Notes: generated from the letters alone by a model not told the origin. Shown: positions 10,134-18,416, counted from the first letter of the stretch. The stretch is 36,420 bases of DNA from Butyrivibrio sp. (GCA_017996845.1 JAGOGF010000015.1:1-36420); one strand, 5' to 3'. Made by a program: numbers and translations.

Positions 10134-11030
10134 TTATACATGCAGATGTCTGCGTACGGTTACTGCGCTTCCAATAAAGCCTATCCCGACTCCCATTGCA
10201 ACAGAAATCGGTGTCAGATTATCAAATATTGTTTTTATCGGTAAAAAGCTAAGCAGTGTACTCAGCATGGAAAACCGACTCCCCAGGTAGGTAATAGTCT
10301 TATTATATATTATATATATCACTGCAAGCGGCAGAATGGATCCCATCAGACCGATCAGAATTCCTTCTATCACAAATGGTGCTCTGACAAAAAAATCTGT
10401 TGCACCAATATACTTCATGATATTAATCTCTTCCTTACGAACCGATATTCCGATTGTTACCGTATTGCTGATCAGGAAAACAGAAACTGCAAGCAGAATA
10501 ACAATTATTCCAATTGAAATATAGGCGATCAATTTGTTCATTCCGCTCAGCGTTGTCGCTGTAACTTCTGAACGATTCACCTCCCGCACTCCCTGAATGG
10601 ATTCCAGATAAGTAACAAGGGCAGGCTGCATGGAAACATCTTTCAGATATATTTGAAGATTAGCCGAATCAGCAAGCGGATTTTCTGTGAATCCATCTGC
10701 ATATTCACCCAGATATTCTTTCTTAAAACTATTCCATGCATCATCTGCAGACACATAATCAACTTTCCGTACTTCTGTACGTTTTTCAACATCATTTTTT
10801 ACTGCAAGGATCTGATCTTCGGTAATCCCTTCATCAAAAAAGACAGTAACCGATACTCCTTCTTCCGCCGTTTTCACCACATTCTGAAAGTTGGTAATGA
10901 TAGAATAAAACATGCCAAATAGAAACAGACATGCACTGATCGTTGCGATTGATGCAAGCGTATACCATCTGTTTCTTGTCAGATTTCTAAATCCCTGTCC
11001 GATGGTATAGAAAAAAGTACTAATTCTCAT
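10134..11030 (-). CDS. ftsX: Cell division ABC transporter permease FtsX
   Basis: Membrane subunit of the FtsEX complex, which passes ATP-hydrolysis energy across the membrane to a peptidoglycan hydrolase. Family layout is seen: cytoplasmic N-terminus with RISTFFYTIGQGFRNLTRNR, a first transmembrane segment (about 25-45), a large outer loop (about 45-160), then three membrane segments. I place the start at the ATG at 11030 (299 residues), inside the last codons of ftsE (an 11-nt overlap). The 11 residues of a longer frame before it do not look like FtsX, and such overlap is usual in ftsEX. The M23 peptidase right downstream is the obvious partner. Confidence 0.93.
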   Translation of the reverse strand: MRISTFFYTIGQGFRNLTRNRWYTLASIATISACLFLFGMFYSIITNFQNVVKTAEEGVSVTVFFDEGITEDQILAVKNDVEKRTEVRKVDYVSADDAWNSFKKEYLGEYADGFTENPLADSANLQIYLKDVSMQPALVTYLESIQGVREVNRSEVTATTLSGMNKLIAYISIGIIVILLAVSVFLISNTVTIGISVRKEEINIMKYIGATDFFVRAPFVIEGILIGLMGSILPLAVIYIIYNKTITYLGSRFSMLSTLLSFLPIKTIFDNLTPISVAMGVGIGFIGSAVTVRRHLHV

Positions 11031-11757
11031 CGTTATATACGCCCTTTTCCTCGTCGTCCACAACGACGCCTTTCTTCATTGTGATGACTCTTTTCTGCAT
11101 GGCATTTACAATCTCACGATTATGGGTAACCACCAGAACCGTTGTTCCGTTTTCATTGATCTGTTCCATCAGTTTCATGATTTCCCACGAATTGTTCGGA
11201 TCCAGATTACCAGTAGGTTCATCTGCCAGCAAAATAGTAGGTCTGTTTACCAACGCACGTGCAAGAGCAACACGCTGCTGCTCACCTCCGGAAAGCTGAT
11301 TGACCTTATTTTTATATTTTCCGGCAAGCCCTACCGTCGCCAGAATAGAAGGTACGTTTCGTTTGATCTCGCGGCTGGGGGTCTGCACAATTCGCTGTGC
11401 AAACGCAACATTTTCATATACATTCCGGTCTTTCAGCAAACGGAAATCCTGAAATACAATTCCAAGATTTCTACGGAATTTCGGGATTTTACCATGCCTG
11501 ATATGATTCAGGTTGTAACCCATAACTGTTATGCTACCTTCAGTCGGTACCAGTTCACGCAAAAGCAGTTTGATCAGTGTTGATTTTCCTGATCCGCTGT
11601 CTCCCACGATAAAAACAAACTCGCCTTTTTTGATATGCAATGTAACCCCATTCAGTGCCGGGGCTCCCGATGTATAGGACTTGGTCACATTTTCAAGTGT
11701 GATGATCTCATCCTCCGGTATTCTGCTCTTCTTTCTCTTCTTCCCAAGTCTATCCAT
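11020..11757 (-). CDS. ftsE: Cell division ATP-binding protein FtsE
   Basis: Cytoplasmic ATPase of FtsEX. The 245 residues show Walker A (GDSGSGKST near residue 53), Q-loop (FQDFRLL), signature LSGGEQQRVALAR, Walker B (ILLADEPTGNLDP) and the switch His (VVTHN). It begins with about 15 basic residues (DRLGKKRKKSR) ahead of the normal FtsE start. The ATG at 11757 is chosen because AAAGGA lies at a normal distance; a TTG one codon upstream is possible. The gene follows the CdaR/PucR-like regulator by 26 nt. Confidence 0.95.
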   Translation of the reverse strand: MDRLGKKRKKSRIPEDEIITLENVTKSYTSGAPALNGVTLHIKKGEFVFIVGDSGSGKSTLIKLLLRELVPTEGSITVMGYNLNHIRHGKIPKFRRNLGIVFQDFRLLKDRNVYENVAFAQRIVQTPSREIKRNVPSILATVGLAGKYKNKVNQLSGGEQQRVALARALVNRPTILLADEPTGNLDPNNSWEIMKLMEQINENGTTVLVVTHNREIVNAMQKRVITMKKGVVVDDEEKGVYNDEN

Positions 11758-11783
11758 CAATTGTTTTCCTTTGGAACGATATT

Positions 11784-12872
11784 TTAGTATTCAAACTTTT
11801 CCATATAGTTCATGTACTTCACTACCATCAGTGCTATTTTAAAAGTAATTGCATCTTCAAATACACGAAGATCCAAATTGGTACTCTTCTGTAATTTATC
11901 CAGTCGGTATACCAGCGTATTCCTGTGAATGAACAGCTGTCTTGAAGTTTCCGATACATTCAGATTGTTCTCAAAGAACTTGTCGATCGTCGTAAGCGTT
12001 TCTTCATCAAAATCATCCGGATTGCGGCCTCCAAAAATTTCCTTGATAAACATTTTACATAGCGGAATTGGAAGCTGATAAATCAATCTTCCGATTCCAA
12101 GCTCACTGTAACAGATCACTTTACGTCCATCAAAGAAAATCTTTCCGACATCCAGCGCCATCTTGGCTTCTTTATAGGAGCGGCTGACTTCCTTGATCTC
12201 ACGAACAACCGTACCAAATGCAACCCTCACACCATGAAGTCCTTCTTTTTCAAGATGCTCTGCCATTTCAACCGCTGTACGGATAATCTCTTCCTGCGCA
12301 TTGCCACCCGAAACATCATGTACAACGATTACATTATCTTCATCTACTTCTGTCACAAAATCATCGCCTGCACTGCCTACATAGGTTCTTACCATTTCAA
12401 GTGCATTGCTGTCACGACCATTCTCAGATTCTACGATCATGGTCACACGGCTTGCATCCGTCTGAATATGCAGTTTTTTGGCACGGCTGTATATATCGAC
12501 CAATAAGAGGTTATCCAGCAAAAGATTCTTGATAAAATTATCTTTATCAAAACGTTCTTTGTATGCAGTTAAAAGACTTTGAATCTGAAACGCAATCATT
12601 TTTCCCAGCATATAGGTATTATCGCCGCTTTCAGTCGCAATCAGAATATATTCCAGCTGCTGATCATCATAAATTTTAAAATACTGATGTCCCTGTATCT
12701 CCTGCGAATCTGCCGGTGACTGCACAAACTCTCTCGCAGCTTCCGAAACGTCACCAATATCAGATACTGTTGACGCTACCTCTTTTCCATCGATATCAAG
12801 TACACACAGTTCTACATGTGCGATACTCTTTAACCCGTCAATTGTGTTCTGCAATATCTGATTTGATATCAT
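11784..12872 (-). CDS. CdaR/PucR-type transcriptional regulator
   Basis: A DNA-binding regulator of the sugar-diacid/purine-catabolism activator group. The 362 residues have an N-terminal sensory part (about 1-130; an acidic region and LEYILIATESGDNTYMLGK), a middle GGDEF-like region (about 140-250) and a C-terminal PucR-type helix-turn-helix (LNVSETSRQLFIHRNTLVYR, about 307-326). The ligand is unknown. It is the first gene of a unit continuing into ftsE, ftsX, an M23 peptidase and an S41 protease, so it may control peptidoglycan hydrolysis or simply share a promoter. A 7-bp inverted repeat between the promoter and the start suggests autoregulation. The ATG is preceded by GGAAAGAG. Confidence 0.85.
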   Translation of the reverse strand: MISNQILQNTIDGLKSIAHVELCVLDIDGKEVASTVSDIGDVSEAAREFVQSPADSQEIQGHQYFKIYDDQQLEYILIATESGDNTYMLGKMIAFQIQSLLTAYKERFDKDNFIKNLLLDNLLLVDIYSRAKKLHIQTDASRVTMIVESENGRDSNALEMVRTYVGSAGDDFVTEVDEDNVIVVHDVSGGNAQEEIIRTAVEMAEHLEKEGLHGVRVAFGTVVREIKEVSRSYKEAKMALDVGKIFFDGRKVICYSELGIGRLIYQLPIPLCKMFIKEIFGGRNPDDFDEETLTTIDKFFENNLNVSETSRQLFIHRNTLVYRLDKLQKSTNLDLRVFEDAITFKIALMVVKYMNYMEKFEY

Positions 12873-12902
12873 CTGTCACTCTTTCCGCGCAAAAATATAC
12901 CG

Positions 12903-12926
12903 TACCATATGCTGCTTTGTATGGTA
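12903..12926. repeat. Inverted repeat in the leader of the regulator-ftsEX operon
   Basis: Perfect 7-bp arms, TACCATA and TATGGTA, separated by 10 nt. They start only a few bases downstream of the predicted transcription start (about 12930) and lie 31-54 nt before the regulator's ATG. This is the place and shape of an operator; a weak RNA hairpin is the alternative. Confidence 0.45.
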
Positions 12927-12936
12927 TTTCTACGCT

Positions 12937-12942
12937 ATTATA
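12937..12942 (-). promoter_or_regulatory. -10 element of the regulator-ftsEX operon
   Basis: The minus strand has a perfect TATAAT, in the 149-nt gap upstream of the regulator. No good -35 lies 16-18 nt before it, so it may need an activator, or it may be a chance match in AT-rich sequence. Confidence 0.5.
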
Positions 12943-13021
12943 TAGTTTTACCCCAATTATCATTGTAAGTCACAAACATAAAAAAATCTACAATTTTCAG
13001 CGTTTTTTTTGTGTATTATTG

Positions 13022-13693
13022 TTAATTTTTATCTTTCTCATATTCAGTGACAAGGCGTCGAAGCAGCTTCTGATATGTTCTTCTGATAAAGCGATCATAA
13101 AAAGATTCTTTTCTGTTGCCGATATTAAAATCGTCCGGAAGACCTATCACCAGTTCCGAATTGATCAATGTACTGTCTCCCATCAGTCTCTGTTCATACT
13201 GATAGGGCATTCGCATAATAATCATGATCGGAACAATGTCATTAATTTCATTAATGGTCTGTGCATTGATATTGCCATCATCCCCAAAAATTCCCTGCCC
13301 GGAAATAAAAAGTCCGGGATGCAACAGATCAATATCATGTTCCAGAAGTTTGAGTTCTTCCTGTGTATCTGCTACCAGATAAAGCGAATCATGATCTCTG
13401 GAAATAATGTTCAAGGATTCTTTTAAAAAAGAAAACTCCTGAACCTCATGCATTCTGTTTCTGTTCGTAATTCCGGATTGTTTTAACGTCTCTTCATCCC
13501 CAAGAACAGTCATATCTGCCTTTTCAATCCACGTCCGGAGGCTTTCATCTTTTCCTGCCGCTACCATCAGTCTTGTGTTCAGATATAGAACCGTATTGAG
13601 CGCACCATTACGCAAAAAAACATCAACTTTTTCCAATGCTTCTTTTAAAAGATAATCCGTCAGTGAAATTCCAAGCACATTGATTATACGCAT
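13022..13693 (-). CDS. Divergent WecG/TagA/CpsF-like protein
   Basis: A 223-residue protein with the size and start of TagA-family glycosyltransferases, which add N-acetylmannosamine or related sugars to lipid-linked precursors for wall teichoic acid or exopolysaccharide. The resemblance is in YLNTRLMVAAGKDESLRTWI and ADMTVLGDEETL, where the family has LNPE.. and AD..lPDG. The usual LPDG(I/V)G stretch is changed to VLGDEE, and the later GG-PGVA and VGLG-P motifs are not recognisable. The C-terminus is basic (RRTYQKLLRRL) like TagA membrane-contact tails. It may be a changed or inactive member. It is monocistronic: divergent to the YjfB-like gene, with the ftsEX operon starting downstream. Confidence 0.6.
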   Translation of the reverse strand: MRIINVLGISLTDYLLKEALEKVDVFLRNGALNTVLYLNTRLMVAAGKDESLRTWIEKADMTVLGDEETLKQSGITNRNRMHEVQEFSFLKESLNIISRDHDSLYLVADTQEELKLLEHDIDLLHPGLFISGQGIFGDDGNINAQTINEINDIVPIMIIMRMPYQYEQRLMGDSTLINSELVIGLPDDFNIGNRKESFYDRFIRRTYQKLLRRLVTEYEKDKN

Positions 13694-13748
13694 TTCAGAT
13701 CCTCATTTCGTCATCTGGTCATATAAAATAAATGGATATTGTCACGAC

Positions 13749-13777
13749 TTGATTTTAGCGATATTTCGATATATACT
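13749..13777 (+). promoter_or_regulatory. Promoter of the YjfB-like gene
   Basis: Plus-strand TTGATT (13749-13754), 17-nt spacer, TATACT (13772-13777): a normal sigma-A type promoter. It would start transcription about 40 nt before the ATG. No convincing motility-sigma (TAAA-N15-GCCGATAA) match is seen. Confidence 0.65.
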
Positions 13778-13825
13778 GTTTATATGAAGATATGAATCTG
13801 TGTCTTCAGGAAAGGAGGGAAAAGG

Positions 13826-14014
13826 ATGAATATACCTCAATTATCATCCGCTATGTCTCTCAGTAACATACAGTCCAATGTGGGTGTTGCCATGCTCAGT
13901 AAGAGTCTTGATGATGCACAGTCAAGCGGTGCTTCCATGGTGAATATGATGAATCAGTCATTGGAGCAGTCTGTCAACCCTTCTGTAGGGAGCAACATTG
14001 ATTTGCGCGTATAA
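13826..14014 (+). CDS. YjfB-family small protein (putative motility protein)
   Basis: A 62-residue protein rich in Ser, Met and Asn with no Cys and no membrane segment (MNIPQLSSAMSLSNIQSNVG, ending NIDLRV). It matches the pattern of the YjfB family (putative motility proteins), whose function is unknown. A very strong ribosome site (AAAGGAGGG) stands 7 nt before the ATG, and a promoter with good -35 and -10 elements precedes it, so it is probably well expressed. It is alone on the plus strand between minus-strand genes, and no flagellar or chemotaxis gene is in the window. Reality of the gene is firm; the motility role is only the family label. Confidence 0.85.
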   Translation: MNIPQLSSAMSLSNIQSNVGVAMLSKSLDDAQSSGASMVNMMNQSLEQSVNPSVGSNIDLRV

Positions 14015-14082
14015 AGAAGCATGACAAGTGTTTTCAGAGAGTCATAAACGATTTTTACCATGTGTCCATGAGGTACACAGTT

Positions 14083-14114
14083 AAAATGGCGGGGTTGGTT
14101 TTCCCCGCTATTTT
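14083..14114. terminator. Terminator hairpin between convergent genes
   Basis: A 12-bp stem (AAAATGGCGGGG with CCCCGCTATTTT, one G-T pair) and an 8-nt loop. A-rich and T-rich ends on both sides make it usable from either strand. It lies 69 nt after the YjfB-like gene and 15 nt after the CPBP protease gene. Confidence 0.75.
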
Positions 14115-14129
14115 AGCGTCAAAAACATC

Positions 14130-15071
14130 TCACATCGTCAGAATCATGAACGCAACTGACGCCACAATTCCCAGAATCAGCGGTATTGTAATGAAGTGAT
14201 TTCTATTTTTCCCTTTATTCTCCAATAAATCTTTTTTACTCCCGATTTTCCAGATATCTCTGAATATCTGGTCTTTTCCCTCATGCTTTGCTATTTTGAA
14301 TATCAGTATAACAGCCAGAAATGTGCAAACAGCCGCAAATATTCCGTATATTCCAATCTGCTGGATCAGCATCTGATGATATGCTGCATCGGACATATCC
14401 TTTGTCTGCTTCAAAAGGTCCGGTGCGTATTTCTCTTCCAGATACATCATTACAACATTTTCCGTATTGAACAATGCGTGGCAGAGAAAAGATGACCATA
14501 GACTTCCTGTAGCTTCTGTAAGCATTGCCAGCATAAACCCAATCACAATCGCATAGGATGCCTGATTAAAATTCAAATGCATCAGTCCAAATAAAAGAGA
14601 AGATAAAAGCATCGATGCCAGAATTCTGCCGTTTTTACGATAACTTTGCAAAAAAACACCACGAAAAACACACTCTTCACAGAACGGTCCAAACACGCCG
14701 ACTAACAGTACCGTAACCCACACAGGCCATTTCAGGAAATCCCCGCTCATCTCAAGTACCGTATTATCTACAAACAGCATCGACAATGCATTCAGAAAAA
14801 TGGTCATGGGAACCACAAGCGCGGTGTATAAAAGTATCATTAAAACAGTGGATATCCGAATTTTATGAAACGGAAGAACCACATCGGCTCTTTCCCCTGT
14901 ACTTAAACAGAAAGAAAGTGCAGGTAATACCAGCAGAAGTTCGCTGACAAGCATATTAGCAACAAATGGCAAAGTAAACCCTGCCAGCATCATCAGCGAC
15001 AGCAGCATGGAAACAGAAGCAGAGAATAAAATTGTTATAAAAAACAGCCAGTTTGCTTTTTTTGTATTCAT
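14130..15071 (-). CDS. CPBP-family intramembrane metalloprotease
   Basis: Polytopic membrane protein of the CPBP (Abi/Rce1-like) family, with about eight hydrophobic segments. The catalytic motifs are visible: EECVFRGVFLQ (Glu-Glu and Arg), FGLMHLNFNQ (His) and SLWSSFLCHALFN (last His). Members cleave substrates within membranes or modify peptides; here the substrate is unknown. I use the ATG at 15071 (313 residues), which directly precedes the first membrane segment (NTKKANWLFFI); a TTG 12 codons upstream touches the cvfB stop. The gene follows cvfB in the same direction, and a possible promoter lies just before the ATG. No bacteriocin genes are nearby. Confidence 0.88.
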   Translation of the reverse strand: MNTKKANWLFFITILFSASVSMLLSLMMLAGFTLPFVANMLVSELLLVLPALSFCLSTGERADVVLPFHKIRISTVLMILLYTALVVPMTIFLNALSMLFVDNTVLEMSGDFLKWPVWVTVLLVGVFGPFCEECVFRGVFLQSYRKNGRILASMLLSSLLFGLMHLNFNQASYAIVIGFMLAMLTEATGSLWSSFLCHALFNTENVVMMYLEEKYAPDLLKQTKDMSDAAYHQMLIQQIGIYGIFAAVCTFLAVILIFKIAKHEGKDQIFRDIWKIGSKKDLLENKGKNRNHFITIPLILGIVASVAFMILTM

Positions 15072-15078
15072 GTCCACC

Positions 15079-15107
15079 AGTATAGTTTGTATTGCACCAA
15101 GATGCAA
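15079..15107 (-). promoter_or_regulatory. Possible internal promoter before the CPBP gene
   Basis: Minus-strand TTGCAT (15107-15102), 17-nt spacer, TATACT (15084-15079). Transcription would begin about at the ATG (15071), giving a leaderless or nearly leaderless message. The only ribosome-site-like sequence, GGTGG, is too close to the ATG to work well. Confidence 0.35.
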
Positions 15108-15108
15108 G

Positions 15109-15942
15109 TTATGTAAGATCGATCGAATCCTGTCCGATTACAATCCTGCCTTCTTTCAGAAGTCTTCCCACTGCACGTTTAAACTCATTTTTACTCATCT
15201 GCATCTGTTCACGAATCAGTTCCGGATCCGCTTTATCTGTAAACGGAAGTTTTCCTCCACAGGTATTCATTTTATCCAGAATTTTCTGTGCATCCTGGTC
15301 CATCTGCAGATATGCTTTTTCTCTGATGCTAAGTGTCAGTTTTCCATCCGGTTTGACATCCAGGACACGTGCCGAAACAGTATCTCCAATTCGGATATCT
15401 CCATACACTTCCTTTAATGGAATCAGGGCAGAATAAATATCATCCACTGCCACAAAAAGTCCAAAATTATCGCTTTCCTCATAAACCGTTCCCGTTACTT
15501 TATCTTCCCGGTTATAGGGGCTGTCCGTTTTGAGATATTCATAAACGTTCATTGTAACACAAAGTCTGCTGCTCTTATCAATGTAGAGTGCACAAAGAAT
15601 TTCTTCTCCGGTTTTTACTCTTCTGGTCTGTTCATGAAAAGGCAGCAACACATCTTTTTCCAGCCCCCAATCCATAAATGCCCCAATTCTCCCAACTTCC
15701 TTAACTTGCAGTTTTCCAACCTGTCCCAGCAGAAGTTTGGGCTGATTGGTAGTCGCTATCAGCCTGTCATCAGAGTCTCTGTACAAAAAGACATCCATTT
15801 GTGTTCCAAGCTCTGTGTCTTCCGGCACCTGTTTCTTTGGCAGCAGAACTTTATCTGTACTGTCCATTTCTTCTGCAAGATATACTCCAAATTCCACTTT
15901 CTTGATAACTGTAAGTATCTGTTTCTCTCCAAGTCTTAACAT
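15109..15942 (-). CDS. cvfB: CvfB-family S1 RNA-binding protein
   Basis: A 277-residue cytoplasmic RNA-binding protein of the CvfB family (B. subtilis YitL). The order fits: an N-terminal S1-like barrel (about 1-65), two more S1 domains (about 70-130, VGKLQVKEVGRIGAFMDWGL; and about 145-215, VTGTVYEESDNFGLFV), then a C-terminal winged-helix (MSKNEFKRAVGRLLKEGRI). In staphylococci CvfB affects virulence-factor expression; the exact RNA targets are not known. It lies 26 nt after the thioesterase gene and appears to be in the same operon as the DUF5722 genes. Confidence 0.92.
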   Translation of the reverse strand: MLRLGEKQILTVIKKVEFGVYLAEEMDSTDKVLLPKKQVPEDTELGTQMDVFLYRDSDDRLIATTNQPKLLLGQVGKLQVKEVGRIGAFMDWGLEKDVLLPFHEQTRRVKTGEEILCALYIDKSSRLCVTMNVYEYLKTDSPYNREDKVTGTVYEESDNFGLFVAVDDIYSALIPLKEVYGDIRIGDTVSARVLDVKPDGKLTLSIREKAYLQMDQDAQKILDKMNTCGGKLPFTDKADPELIREQMQMSKNEFKRAVGRLLKEGRIVIGQDSIDLT

Positions 15943-15968
15943 TGGTTCCTCCGTTCCATGCCGGTCAT

Positions 15969-16703
15969 TCAGGCCAGCGTAAGCTCAACGGTACAATATG
16001 CCGTCTTCTCTGTCGTATTTAATGCTACTGTATATAACGTCCTGCCTTCCTGTGTTTGTTTCGTATTCAACACGGGGTAGATGATATCCCCCAACCTCGC
16101 CTGCTGTTTATACTCTGCACGCAGCTGGTATATATGTGCATTTCGGTCCGGCAGGCAATTCATTGCCATCCGGATATACTGTTCATTGTTTACATGTCTG
16201 TTTGTATCAAGATAATCCTCAATCACGTTAATCTTTTTCTGTTCGGCATTTACTCCTTCCTTTGGGAAAGGAATTTTTCTCGGCTGATAATCCATTGGCA
16301 GTTTTTCGAATATGGGATATGCACCCAAAATTTCTTCTGATATTCTTTCCGGAAGGCCGCTGTCAATATTGATCAGAGACCAGATGGAATTTGCTATGGC
16401 GAGCGGCTCCCCTTCCTGTGTCTGTAAAAAGAAATTTCTGTATCCGATAAATCCACGCATTTCATACGGGATCGTTCCAATCACTACCCTTTCACACAGT
16501 GCCGGATATCTATATACAATAACCTGCCATGCCGATACCACCCATGCCTGACGCTTGGCATACATAACTGCAAGGCCTGCGCCGTTATCTTCCGATTGAA
16601 AAGTAGAACAATCCTGAAAGTAATTCATAAGTGATTCCATTGTCAGAAATCCATGCGAATCCACTTCACTGTACCTGATTCTTGAATCAAACGTATAATA
16701 CAT
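15969..16703 (-). CDS. Acyl-ACP thioesterase
   Basis: Double hot-dog thioesterase (FatA/FatB-like bacterial type) that releases fatty acids from acyl carrier protein. The 244 residues show a first hot-dog (RIRYSEVDSHGFLTMESLMNYFQD at the N-terminus) and a second beginning near residue 145. The catalytic motif DTNRHVNNEQYI (Asn and His of the active site) is near residue 162-173. It starts 10 nt after the second DUF5722 gene and is followed by cvfB. The context gives no clue to chain length. Identification is firm. Confidence 0.92.
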   Translation of the reverse strand: MYYTFDSRIRYSEVDSHGFLTMESLMNYFQDCSTFQSEDNGAGLAVMYAKRQAWVVSAWQVIVYRYPALCERVVIGTIPYEMRGFIGYRNFFLQTQEGEPLAIANSIWSLINIDSGLPERISEEILGAYPIFEKLPMDYQPRKIPFPKEGVNAEQKKINVIEDYLDTNRHVNNEQYIRMAMNCLPDRNAHIYQLRAEYKQQARLGDIIYPVLNTKQTQEGRTLYTVALNTTEKTAYCTVELTLA

Positions 16704-16713
16704 GCTTACCTCG

Positions 16714-18387
16714 TTATCTTGTCACAAACGTTCCAGCAGAAATCATCTGATCGATATCCATACCAACGATGTCAGATGCTTTTTTCTTATATTCCGCTGC
16801 ATTTGGCCCATCAATGTTTTTATAAAAATCATAAGACATTTTATGTGTCCCGTCTGTACCGCAAAGCCCTAGTGCAAGATTGCTCTCCATCTCATGCGAA
16901 TCGTCCGTTTCTCTGAACAAAAGGAACCCGTTAATATATGGATTTGCCTCTGCAACAAGGTATCCGTATGCAATGGATGCCGCCTGCAATTCCTCTCCAA
17001 AACTGGAAGTAAAACCAATCTCTGCAAGCGAAATATTACGTGTCTGCCCCTGTGGATTCAAAAATGCAGTCTGGTTCATATAATCAGTCAGGACATGAAG
17101 ATTCTGCATTGTAATATAAGGCGTACTGATATCATTTTTTACATAAATTGCCTGTCCCTTCCATGCATAGGGATCATAAAGCGGTGCGTCATAAGGATGA
17201 AAAGAAAGTCCCCAATCAATGTTTCCTTCTCTGCACATATAGTAATTAAATCTGTCCAGATAATCCTTACTCAGGAAACAACCGGGGTTGGATTTCCTCG
17301 CCCACTCCTGATCCAGTGAATTGTATATCTGGGCATCTGCATTCTGACTTTTAATACCATTATAAAAAATACGAAACGCTTTTACATAACTGTTCACATT
17401 CGTATCCAGATTATCGGTTCCCAGATAATAACATTCCGTTCTGGCATTTACTTCATTCCCAATGATCCAGTTGTCAACCTGCCCGCAGTTTTCTGTTCCC
17501 GAATATCTTTCCCCAAGGAACGCTGCTACTGCCTGTAAATGTTTCGTTCCATCTTTCTCTGCCGTATTAAATGCATAACCCGGCCAGGCAAGAGCACTCC
17601 ATGTATGGCCATCCCGTGCAAGCGGGTGAATCAGATCTTTTGTTGCTTCCGCCCCGTTATTGAGAATCGCCATGGTAACCTGGATACCCTGCATATTGAA
17701 AACTTTAATAATATTATCATACTCAGTTACAATCTTACCGTTAAAATAGTATGTCTGTCCGTCATATTCATATGCAATCGTTGGATATGCTGCATCTGTT
17801 GTTTCACCGCAGAGATATCCCAGATTCATGTTGTAGACAGCCTGCTTAACATTCAAATCCTTCAGTTCACCCGTTGAGAGTTTGAACTGATCCGGAAGAA
17901 TTCCTTTTTTTCCTGTCGTCATTCTGGCTGAAGTATGTACTGCAACAGCTTCCGGATTGGTAATGTAATGCTCGTTGCTGACCTGTACCATACTTCCGCT
18001 GCTTTTTACCGCAACCAGAAACTTTCTGCTGAGGTTGGAATCTGCTGTATTCAGATTCAGTGAAAAAGTAAATGTTGCTTTTTTCCCACGTACCGCCCTG
18101 GCAACAATCTTTCCCTGTACGCCGTCTTCGTATACTTCATCCGCATACAGATAAAATGTTCCATCATCACTGGCCGGAATTGTTTTGCAGGATACAGTGC
18201 ATGTCACCTGATCCTGACTGATCAGACATGAATCAACAGAAACCGGTCTTTCTGCTGCTGCTGCGATGTCACTTCCCTGTGGTATCATATATTTTTCCGG
18301 TATTATACAGAAAAGGACAGCCGCCGTCACAACTGCCATACCCGTCATGCAAATTTTTTTTCCAATCATGCTTTCTGTAAGCTTCAC
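16714..18387 (-). CDS. Secreted DUF5722 protein, second copy (glycosidase-like)
   Basis: A 557-residue exported protein of the DUF5722 family, whose function is not established. It has a membrane-spanning signal (about 13-35), an N-terminal beta-rich domain (about 45-150) and a large C-terminal domain that reads like a TIM barrel. Two signatures resemble clan-A glycoside hydrolases: DNWIIGNEVNAR (Asn-Glu, possible acid/base) and NISLAEIGFTSSF (Glu, possible nucleophile). FHPYDAPLYDP lies between. I set the start at the GTG at 18387, 5-6 nt after GGAGGAG; the ATG five codons upstream has no ribosome site and is itself part of that site. By eye it is about half identical to the next gene upstream, so it is a tandem duplicate. 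Confidence 0.88.
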   Translation of the reverse strand: MKLTESMIGKKICMTGMAVVTAAVLFCIIPEKYMIPQGSDIAAAAERPVSVDSCLISQDQVTCTVSCKTIPASDDGTFYLYADEVYEDGVQGKIVARAVRGKKATFTFSLNLNTADSNLSRKFLVAVKSSGSMVQVSNEHYITNPEAVAVHTSARMTTGKKGILPDQFKLSTGELKDLNVKQAVYNMNLGYLCGETTDAAYPTIAYEYDGQTYYFNGKIVTEYDNIIKVFNMQGIQVTMAILNNGAEATKDLIHPLARDGHTWSALAWPGYAFNTAEKDGTKHLQAVAAFLGERYSGTENCGQVDNWIIGNEVNARTECYYLGTDNLDTNVNSYVKAFRIFYNGIKSQNADAQIYNSLDQEWARKSNPGCFLSKDYLDRFNYYMCREGNIDWGLSFHPYDAPLYDPYAWKGQAIYVKNDISTPYITMQNLHVLTDYMNQTAFLNPQGQTRNISLAEIGFTSSFGEELQAASIAYGYLVAEANPYINGFLLFRETDDSHEMESNLALGLCGTDGTHKMSYDFYKNIDGPNAAEYKKKASDIVGMDIDQMISAGTFVTR

Positions 18388-18416
18388 GATCTCCTCCGCC
18401 ATATCTGCTGTCTGTT

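Noticed and set aside
13749..13780. Motility sigma (SigD-type) promoter for the YjfB-like gene
   Set aside because: CGATAT occurs twice, but no TAAA lies 15 nt upstream; the sigma-A type pair fits better.
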